From contig DKQZ01000096.1 of assembly GCA_002471975.1 (NCBI GenBank), forward strand, positions 5,155 to 16,867: a stretch of DNA of 11,713 nucleotides, given 5' to 3'. This document shows, piece after piece, positions 7,164 to 11,713 of this stretch. The stretch's first letter is position 1. Every line of letters begins with the position of its first letter. The notes beneath the pieces are model-generated. The model made no database searches and had not been told where the DNA came from. It worked only from the letters and a program-made list of their open reading frames with translations. The position numbers and the translations under genes are program-made. This stretch comes from Dialister sp. UBA7295. GTDB taxonomy: Bacteria; Bacillota; Negativicutes; Veillonellales; Dialisteraceae.

Positions 7164-7209
7164 CCGGGATATGGGATATCCCGGCCGGTTTTCACAAACC
7201 CTCCGGGAT
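7164..7209 (-). promoter_or_regulatory. Mutually exclusive hairpins between madM and mdcA
   Basis: Just after the madM stop, the minus-strand RNA can fold in two ways. In the first, ATCCCGG (7203-7209) pairs with CCGGGAT (7178-7184), enclosing GGTTT-GTGA-AAACC with a GNRA-type loop. In the second, CCGGGATAT (7176-7184) pairs perfectly with ATATCCCGG (7164-7172) over a 3-nt loop. Both use the same CCGGGAT segment. No T-run follows, so a transcript-processing or stabilising role is as likely as termination. Confidence 0.5.
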
Positions 7210-7217
7210 CGGATTTC

Positions 7218-7985
7218 TCAGAAAATCATATTGGTCAGGAAGTAGAAGACAGAGGGGAAGAGAAGGCATCCCAGGCCCGTATAGAAAGTAGCTGTCATAG
7301 CTGCATAAGGAACGAGTTTCGGATTGACTGCTGCCATCCCTGCTGCAGTACCTGAAGTAGTTCCCATAATTCCACCAAAAGCCATGGCAGACTGAGGATT
7401 GTTAATATGAAGGGGTTTTGCCACAAATGGGGTAACTACCATGACCAGGACAGATTTTACGACTCCGGCAGCAATGGAAATGGCGATGACTTCAGAAGAA
7501 GCTCCCAGAGCTGCTCCGGTAACAGGTCCTACTACGAAAGTGGCAACTCCGCCTCCGATCGTAACCAAATCCACGGCAGAAGTATAGCCCAATGGATAAG
7601 CCACTGCAATCCCTGCTACGAGGCAGGTGAATTCACCGATCAGGAGGGAAGCCACCCCTCTGAAACCGATTTTCTTCACTTCCCGAAGGTCTGCGCCGAA
7701 AGCAGTGGAAACGATGGCGAAGTCCCTGAACATGGCCCCGCCCACGAGTCCCATACCTGCAAAGAGAGGAACGTCGGCGATTCCCTTATTTCCTCCGGTG
7801 ATTTCACCACCGATATAAGCAAGCACAAGGCCGGCAAAAATGGCGATGGCCGAACCGTGAATGCGGCCCTTTGTGAGGCCTGCCAGTTTGTAAGACACAA
7901 ACATGACGATGCCAAGGAGCATGAAAGAAAAAATCATGCCGTTTTTGGCAAAGAGCTTTGTAACCATTGCTGCGATATCCATCAT
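7218..7985 (-). CDS. madM: Malonate carrier, large subunit MadM
   Basis: The membrane protein of 255 residues is the larger half of the MadLM carrier, which in Malonomonas rubra imports malonate with sodium. Its sequence is almost entirely hydrophobic, with about seven or eight membrane segments separated by glycine-rich loops: GGEITGGNKG near 60-70, a GGGVATFVVGPVTGAALGAS stretch in the middle, and FGGIMGTTSGTAAGMAAV near the C-terminal third. It ends in a hydrophobic helix with no tail. The reading frame starts with ATGATG after AAGGAGG; the second ATG has the better spacing. The gap to madL is only 12 bases, so the two are co-transcribed and probably translated in step. The length is normal for the family and nothing is truncated. 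Confidence 0.93.
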   Translation of the reverse strand: MMDIAAMVTKLFAKNGMIFSFMLLGIVMFVSYKLAGLTKGRIHGSAIAIFAGLVLAYIGGEITGGNKGIADVPLFAGMGLVGGAMFRDFAIVSTAFGADLREVKKIGFRGVASLLIGEFTCLVAGIAVAYPLGYTSAVDLVTIGGGVATFVVGPVTGAALGASSEVIAISIAAGVVKSVLVMVVTPFVAKPLHINNPQSAMAFGGIMGTTSGTAAGMAAVNPKLVPYAAMTATFYTGLGCLLFPSVFYFLTNMIF

Positions 7986-7997
7986 TTTCCTCCTTGA

Positions 7998-8399
7998 TTA
8001 CTTCTGGTCTTTCGCCAGGTCCGCTTCGGAAACTTTTTCTTCAGACCGTTTGCCGACGAGCACCGGGATCAACAGGAATCCGATAGCTACTGCCAGGATT
8101 CCTCCAAGGATGGCTACCAGTCCTCCGGAAAGAGCTGCGGCTACATTCTGGATGGAACTCATGGCTACAACGATGGGAATGTACATGGCGCTCCAGAACT
8201 TGATTCCCTGTTCTTCCGGGGCTTTCATATAGCCCTTCTGCATGGCCCAGGTGGAAATAATGATGAGGAGCAGCATGGCAAAACCTACACCGCCGATATT
8301 CGCCTGGACTCCCAGCACTTTTCCCAGCACGTCACCGATAAAATTGCCGACCATGTAACAGCCGGCCAGGAGTGCTACACCATAAATAATCATTTTCAA
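7998..8399 (-). CDS. madL: Malonate carrier, small subunit MadL
   Basis: This 133-residue membrane protein is the partner of MadM in the two-subunit malonate carrier. It has about four hydrophobic segments (roughly 1-17, 33-52, 70-92 and 92-114), a glycine-rich GGLVAILGGILAVAIG run, and a charged tail (KRSEEKVSEADLAKDQK) that is probably cytoplasmic. The start ATG lies behind a GGAAAGGAAGG ribosome site. It is the first gene of the minus-strand transcript, read from a promoter about 75 bases upstream, and divergent from the sensor-kinase gene. The carrier genes stand before the transferase gene, whereas in Malonomonas rubra madLM come near the end of a long mad cluster. Confidence 0.93.
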   Translation of the reverse strand: MKMIIYGVALLAGCYMVGNFIGDVLGKVLGVQANIGGVGFAMLLLIIISTWAMQKGYMKAPEEQGIKFWSAMYIPIVVAMSSIQNVAAALSGGLVAILGGILAVAIGFLLIPVLVGKRSEEKVSEADLAKDQK

Positions 8400-8476
8400 C
8401 CCTTCCTTTCCTGAAGAACCTCTCTCACAGATTCCTCAACCCGGCCCCGCAGGCCTTTTTAGATTTCTCTAATCAT

Positions 8477-8506
8477 AGTATAGCAGAAAAAAGCGCTAAA
8501 TTAGAA
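8477..8506 (-). promoter_or_regulatory. madLM promoter
   Basis: On the minus strand TGC followed by TATACT (-10 box at 8477-8482) forms an extended -10 element. The -35 region (about 8500-8506, TTCTAA or TCTAAT) is weak, as expected for a promoter that needs an activator. The predicted start is near 8470. The direct repeat at 8517-8546 would then lie at about -47 to -76, a normal position for an activating regulator. Confidence 0.65.
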
Positions 8507-8516
8507 TCATATTAGT

Positions 8517-8546
8517 TAAGATGCAGGAAATCGGCGGTAAGATGCA
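8517..8546. promoter_or_regulatory. Predicted LytTR regulator binding site
   Basis: TAAGATGCA occurs at 8517-8525 and again, identically, at 8538-8546, separated by 12 bases. Nine-base direct repeats with a 12-base spacer, two helical turns apart, are the known arrangement for LytTR-family regulators such as AgrA and BtsR. The second copy continues into the perfect palindrome AAGATGCATCTT (8539-8550). The site sits between the two divergent promoters, about 50 bases upstream of each start, so one regulator could control both madLM and its own operon. That the neighbouring LytTR protein binds here is an inference. Confidence 0.6.
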
Positions 8547-8562
8547 TCTTGGAATCATTTAG

Positions 8563-8591
8563 TTGAAATTTTATAGACTGTATGCTATGAT
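8563..8591 (+). promoter_or_regulatory. Promoter of the sensor-kinase operon
   Basis: TTGAAA (8563-8568), a spacer of exactly 17 bases and TATGAT (8586-8591), preceded by TGC, give a good sigma-70 type promoter with an extended -10. Transcription would start near 8598, leaving a leader of about 280 bases. A TTAGTTGAA word overlapping the -35 box resembles TTAGTTAAG at 8512-8520. Confidence 0.7.
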
Positions 8592-8609
8592 ATTTGGCTT
8601 TTATTATAA

Positions 8610-8630
8610 GTTAACAGTTATCAGTTATTG
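8610..8630 (+). repeat. Heptanucleotide repeat in the kinase leader
   Basis: Three units, GTTAACA, GTTATCA and GTTATTG, in tandem just downstream of the predicted transcription start. Confidence 0.6.
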
Positions 8631-8658
8631 GAAATAGACAGGTGTACAGACTTTTGAA

Positions 8659-8723
8659 TCGGGAATGTCGGGGATATGGGGATTCATTTCGGGAATGTCG
8701 GAAAGGTGGCGCCCTTCGGGCGC
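8659..8723 (+). repeat. Leader repeats with dispersed hairpin, copy 4
   Basis: TCGGGAATGTCGG occurs at 8659-8671 and 8689-8701, 30 bases apart. Directly after the second comes GAAAGGTG and the perfect 6-bp hairpin GCGCCC-TTC-GGGCGC (8709-8723), then GATTCTAT. The order GGAAGGTG, hairpin, GATT is that of the hairpin repeats elsewhere in the window, read on the other strand, so this is a diverged copy sitting in the transcribed kinase leader. Confidence 0.55.
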
Positions 8724-8824
8724 AGATTCTATATAGCCTTCGGTTCATGGCTATTTTCGGCACTTCCGGCAAAAGTTTATTTCTCCCGGGGGGACCAGAA
8801 AAAGACTTTCTTTTCCCAATCGTT

Positions 8825-8830
8825 TATAAT
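8825..8830 (+). promoter_or_regulatory. Possible second kinase promoter
   Basis: A perfect TATAAT -10 word is present about 50 bases before the kinase start codon. The -35 position (around 8802-8807, AAGACT) is poor. It could give a short-leader transcript that avoids the repeats upstream. Confidence 0.35.
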
Positions 8831-8878
8831 AGAAATGGAAGCAGTTCTATTTCCTGTTTCTCCGAAAGGAGGCCCGCC

Positions 8879-10612
8879 ATGTACAACAATTCCTGGATGA
8901 TCGGGGCCCAGTATGTGTGGTTTGGTATTTCCATTTTCCTGATCCTCCTGCTCCTCATCTGCCGGACCACCATTGTCCGTGAAGCCATTACGGCAAGAAA
9001 AATCACCCGCCGGCAGAGCATCCTTTTCACCGTGATTTTTACACTCCTCACCATCGTGGGGACCTACTGGAATATGTATGTGGGCATCAGCGGTGTCCTG
9101 AATTTCCGGGCCGTAGGCATCATTCTGGCCGGTTTTGTGGGCGGACCGATTGTGGGGACCGTAACGGGTATCATCGGCGGGATTCACCGTGCCTTTTTCA
9201 TCGATACGGACTTTGCCTATATCCACGGGGGACTGTCCATCCTCCAGGGCGTGGCGGCGGGCTTCCTTTCCTCCCGGCTGAAAGAGCATCATCACCAGCT
9301 CTGGCGCTGGGCCCTCCTTTATTCCCTCATTCTGGAAATCCTTTTCTGGGTCTTCTTCGCGTTCTTCACCTACCCGGCCTCCATCGAAAACCCTGATAAT
9401 TACCTGGGCCTTTCTACCATCATCATCCTCCTCTGCTCGGCAGCCATCGCCATTTTCTACCTGGTCATTGATTTCTTCAACCGTCAGAGAGATACGGAAA
9501 AAACGGAAACCACGAAGACCACTTTCGATGCGGTTTACACCCTTTTCAATACCCTCCATGACGGCTTCAATGAAGCCAATTTCTCCAAAGCCGCGGATCT
9601 CATGGTTTCCTCCCTCCCCAGCCTCATCTGGGCGGCCATCGCCTATAACGGGGAAATTTATACGAAAACCCACTATCCCACCGAAGCGGACAAAACCCAG
9701 GGAGAAGCGGAAATTGCCATCCTGAAACTGCAGAAGACCCTCCCCGACCTGCCTCATCTCATGAAACTCCCCATCCGGTACAAAGATGAAAATATCGGCT
9801 ACATCATCGCCTCCAAGACGAAGGGCGAAACCTTCACGAAACTGGGCGTCGAATTCCTTCACGGCATCGGTCAGGTGCTGGAAGCCATTTATGAATATGA
9901 AAAAATGAAAGAAGAGGAAAACCTTCTGGCAGAAGCGGAAATCCGGGCACTCCAGGCCCAGATCAATCCCCATTTCCTCTATAACACATTAAATACCATT
10001 TCCTACTACGTGCGGAGCGACCCGGATACGGCACGAAAACTCATCCAGTACCTGTCCGATTATTTCCGCCACAGCCTGAACAATCCGTCGAAACTCATTC
10101 CCCTCTCCGAGGAAATACACGTCATCGAATGCTACACGGAACTCCAGCGGGCCCGGTTTGGCGACCGTCTCCTTATTTCCTATGAATTCCCTGAAGGCAA
10201 AATGGATACCATCCTCGTCCCACCCCTCCTGCTGCAGCCTTTGGTGGAAAATGCAGTCATTCACGGCGTCTTCAAACGGCCGGAAGGCGGAAAAATTCGG
10301 GTGGGCCTCATCGAACATCCGAAATACAACAAACTCTACGTCCTCGATACAGGCGCAGGCATCTCCCCGGCCAAGAGGAAAAAACTCCTCATCGATCACA
10401 AACAGCGGGACCATATCGGACTCATCAATGTACATCAGCGCCTCCTTTCCCTCTTCGGGAAATCGGCAGGCCTTCATATCGTGAGCCGCGAAGGAAAAGG
10501 GACCCTCGTCTTTGCCAATATCCCCAAAATGGAACCCGAAAAGAAAGTGGAAGAATCCCCGGAAGATACCATTTCCCAGACCATCGTCCTTCACCCCTCA
10601 GTCAAAGAATAA
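8879..10612 (+). CDS. LytS-type sensor histidine kinase
   Basis: A membrane-bound kinase of 577 residues that autophosphorylates on histidine and passes phosphate to the LytTR regulator encoded next to it. Residues 1-205 are hydrophobic with five to six membrane helices and the 5TMR-LYT signature (NFRAVG, GGPIVG, GGIHR). A GAF-like domain follows at about 220-345, then the His_kinase domain with NPHFLYNTLNTI (phospho-acceptor H365) and an ATPase domain with VENAVIHG (N458) and DTGAGIS (D490). The start ATG at 8879 lies behind AAAGGAGG; the frame extends to a GTG at 8642, but through repeats and without a ribosome site. Related kinases BtsS and LytS sense pyruvate and drive carboxylate carriers; being divergent from madLM, this one probably senses malonate or a similar acid, which is inference. 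Confidence 0.9.
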   Translation: MYNNSWMIGAQYVWFGISIFLILLLLICRTTIVREAITARKITRRQSILFTVIFTLLTIVGTYWNMYVGISGVLNFRAVGIILAGFVGGPIVGTVTGIIGGIHRAFFIDTDFAYIHGGLSILQGVAAGFLSSRLKEHHHQLWRWALLYSLILEILFWVFFAFFTYPASIENPDNYLGLSTIIILLCSAAIAIFYLVIDFFNRQRDTEKTETTKTTFDAVYTLFNTLHDGFNEANFSKAADLMVSSLPSLIWAAIAYNGEIYTKTHYPTEADKTQGEAEIAILKLQKTLPDLPHLMKLPIRYKDENIGYIIASKTKGETFTKLGVEFLHGIGQVLEAIYEYEKMKEEENLLAEAEIRALQAQINPHFLYNTLNTISYYVRSDPDTARKLIQYLSDYFRHSLNNPSKLIPLSEEIHVIECYTELQRARFGDRLLISYEFPEGKMDTILVPPLLLQPLVENAVIHGVFKRPEGGKIRVGLIEHPKYNKLYVLDTGAGISPAKRKKLLIDHKQRDHIGLINVHQRLLSLFGKSAGLHIVSREGKGTLVFANIPKMEPEKKVEESPEDTISQTIVLHPSVKE

Positions 10613-10624
10613 GGAGGAAATCCC

Positions 10625-11377
10625 ATGGAAGAAATACGAATACTCGTAGCCGACGACGAACTGCCGGCAAGAGGAGAATTGAAATACGAACTCTCCGCCA
10701 TCCCCGGCGTCAAAATCGTGGGAGAATGCGGAAACGGACGGGAAGTCCTTGCCTTCCTCAAAGCCCATCCCCATGTGGATATGCTTTTCCTCGATATCGA
10801 AATGCCCATCATGAACGGCCTCGAATGTGCCAAAGAAATCCAGAAAATGGGGCTCCCCGTAAAAATCGTCTTCGCCACAGGCTACAGCCAGTTTGCCCTC
10901 CAGGCCTTTGAACTGGAAGCTTTCGACTACATCCTGAAACCCTACAACGAAGCCCGGATGAGACGGGCCGTAGAACGGCTCCAGGCCAGCATGGATATCC
11001 GCCAGACTGCCAGCGTACCCGGCGAAGTCACCTATGACGACCAGAAAATTTCCATCCAGACAAAAGACAAGACCCTGCGCATCAACCCGGCCAAAGAAAT
11101 CGTCCTCGTCTCCACGGAAAAAACAGACCGCACCCTCTTCTATACAGTGGGCGGCATCGTAGAATCCAGAATGCTCCTCCGGGACGTGGAAAAACTCCTC
11201 ACCCCCCTGGGCTTCTTCCGTACCCATAAAGGCTATATCGTGAACCTGGCCATGATCCACGAAATCCAGCCCCAGGATAACGGAACCCTCCTCCTCACCA
11301 TGACAAGATACGACAAACAGAAAATCCCGGTGTCGAGGCACTATATCAAGCCCTTTAAAGAAGTGCTGCATATTTAG
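10625..11377 (+). CDS. LytTR-family response regulator
   Basis: A DNA-binding regulator of 250 residues, activated by phosphorylation from the kinase encoded just upstream. The receiver domain (about 4-120) has the acidic pair D10-D11, the phospho-acceptor D57 in FLDIEMP, T85 and K105 in LKPYN, all as expected. A linker leads into a LytTR DNA-binding domain (about 145-248) with FFRTHKGYIVNLAMI and the final PVSRHYIKPFKEVL, both typical. The start follows AAGGAGG, 12 bases after the kinase stop, so the pair is one operon. Likely targets are the divergent madLM genes and its own operon through the direct repeat at 8517-8546. Known malonate regulators are LysR type (MdcR) or GntR type (MatR, MdcY), so a LytTR regulator would be a different solution. 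Confidence 0.92.
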   Translation: MEEIRILVADDELPARGELKYELSAIPGVKIVGECGNGREVLAFLKAHPHVDMLFLDIEMPIMNGLECAKEIQKMGLPVKIVFATGYSQFALQAFELEAFDYILKPYNEARMRRAVERLQASMDIRQTASVPGEVTYDDQKISIQTKDKTLRINPAKEIVLVSTEKTDRTLFYTVGGIVESRMLLRDVEKLLTPLGFFRTHKGYIVNLAMIHEIQPQDNGTLLLTMTRYDKQKIPVSRHYIKPFKEVLHI

Positions 11378-11412
11378 TCTGGCTTGGGAAATAAATAAGA
11401 TGAAACACGGAA

Positions 11413-11460
11413 AGTTAGCAGTTAGCTGTTAGCAGTTAGCAGTTAGCTGTTAGCCGTTAG
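11413..11460 (+). repeat. Heptanucleotide repeat, AGTTAGC/TGTTAGC type
   Basis: Nearly seven units: AGTTAGC twice, TGTTAGC, AGTTAGC twice, TGTTAGC and CGTTAG. The tract lies between the regulator stop codon and its terminator and is therefore transcribed. Confidence 0.8.
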
Positions 11461-11467
11461 AAAGAAG

Positions 11468-11503
11468 AAAAATGGGTGCCTTTATTCATGGCATCCATTT
11501 TTT
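11468..11503 (+). terminator. Terminator of the kinase-regulator operon
   Basis: AAAAATGGGTGCC pairs with GGCATCCATTTTT over 13 bp (one G-T wobble) around the loop TTTATTCAT, and the T-run follows. It is strong in the plus direction. Confidence 0.85.
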
Positions 11504-11520
11504 GGTTGGAAAAAACGGGG

Positions 11521-11548
11521 AGCGGGGTGCGGGATGCGGGGTGCGGGA
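11521..11548 (-). repeat. Heptanucleotide repeat, TGCGGGG type
   Basis: Four units: AGCGGGG, TGCGGGA, TGCGGGG, TGCGGGA. Read on the minus strand this is the tract at 801-835, with one unit fewer and again adjoining a hairpin repeat. Confidence 0.75.
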
Positions 11549-11552
11549 AGGT

Positions 11553-11570
11553 GTGCCGCTGATGCGGCAC
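11553..11570 (-). repeat. Dispersed hairpin repeat, copy 5
   Basis: Perfect 7-bp stem GTGCCGC/GCGGCAC with a 4-nt loop (TGAT on this strand, ATCA on the minus strand). On the minus strand it is preceded by CTGAGCACATTCCCCAT and followed by ACCTTCCCG, as in copy 2. Confidence 0.7.
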
Positions 11571-11627
11571 GAATTTAGATGGGGAATGTGCTCAGACGAG
11601 GTTGAAAAGCCCGTACAAGACGAAACG

Positions 11628-11705
11628 TTACAGGCTCCCCAGGTTTGGGGAGCTGTCTGCGAAGCAGACTGAGGGGTCGTACTACAGTTTCATGTCGAAA
11701 ATGAG
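11628..11705 (-). repeat. Twin-hairpin GC-rich module, copy C
   Basis: The hairpins GCTCCCC/GGGGAGC (11634-11653) and GTCTGC-GAA-GCAGAC (11655-11669) stand side by side. On the minus strand TCTCATTTTCGACATG leads into the module, as in copy A at 430-503. The stem sequences are unrelated to those of copies A and B, but the two-hairpin plan is the same. No gene is visible from 11378 to the window end. Confidence 0.6.
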
Positions 11706-11713
11706 ACCAACTG

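Noticed and set aside
8443..8465. GGCC-CCGCA-GGCC followed by TTTTT, a possible plus-strand terminator
   Set aside because: Only a 4-bp stem, and no plus-strand gene lies upstream that would need it.
8642..8878. N-terminal extension of the histidine kinase from a GTG
   Set aside because: It would translate leader repeats, and the ATG at 8879 has a strong AAAGGAGG site and begins the membrane domain normally.
8777..9973. Minus-strand frame of 398 residues
   Set aside because: Antisense to the histidine kinase; composition and lack of domains mark it as a shadow.
11472..11672. Plus-strand frame of 66 residues at the right end
   Set aside because: It starts inside the terminator stem and continues through heptads and hairpins.
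1..11713. Transposase, integrase, tRNA or rRNA genes
   Set aside because: None recognised on either strand, so the mosaic repeats cannot be tied to a mobile element within this window.

Overview
The window most likely comes from an anaerobic gut or rumen Negativicutes (Dialister/Megasphaera-like). The basis is indirect: strong AGGAGG ribosome sites, moderate-to-high GC, a malonate CoA-transferase with a MadL/MadM malonate carrier, and FIST-GGDEF proteins. The taxonomic call is an inference.

The layout has three parts. (1) Bases 1-870 hold no credible gene. They are a mosaic of GC-rich hairpins, short dispersed repeats and 7-bp tandem repeats. (2) Bases 931-4969 carry two tandem, paralogous minus-strand genes for FIST-GGDEF diguanylate cyclases, each with its own terminator. 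(3) Bases 5280-11503 form a malonate locus. On the minus strand, madL and madM (two-subunit malonate carrier) are followed by mdcA (malonate CoA-transferase). Divergent from them, on the plus strand, are a LytS-type membrane histidine kinase and a LytTR response regulator. Bases 11413-11713 return to the repeat mosaic, in the opposite orientation to the copy at the left end.

The kinase and regulator probably sense a carboxylate, plausibly malonate, and switch on madLM. The divergent control region between madL and the kinase has two good promoters facing away from each other. Between them lies a 9-bp direct repeat with a 12-bp spacer (TAAGATGCA-N12-TAAGATGCA), the geometry typical of LytTR regulator sites. 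mdcA has its own strong promoter, overlapped by repeated AATATTTCC motifs. No other malonate decarboxylase subunits (mdcB, C, D, E, G, H) are present, and mdcA ends at a terminator. The carrier plus transferase may therefore feed malonyl-thioester to another pathway, or the remaining subunits may lie elsewhere.

The most unusual non-coding signal is a family of short hairpins. Five copies in the window keep the stem while its sequence changes by paired substitutions. They recur next to heptanucleotide tandem repeats of several different sequences.
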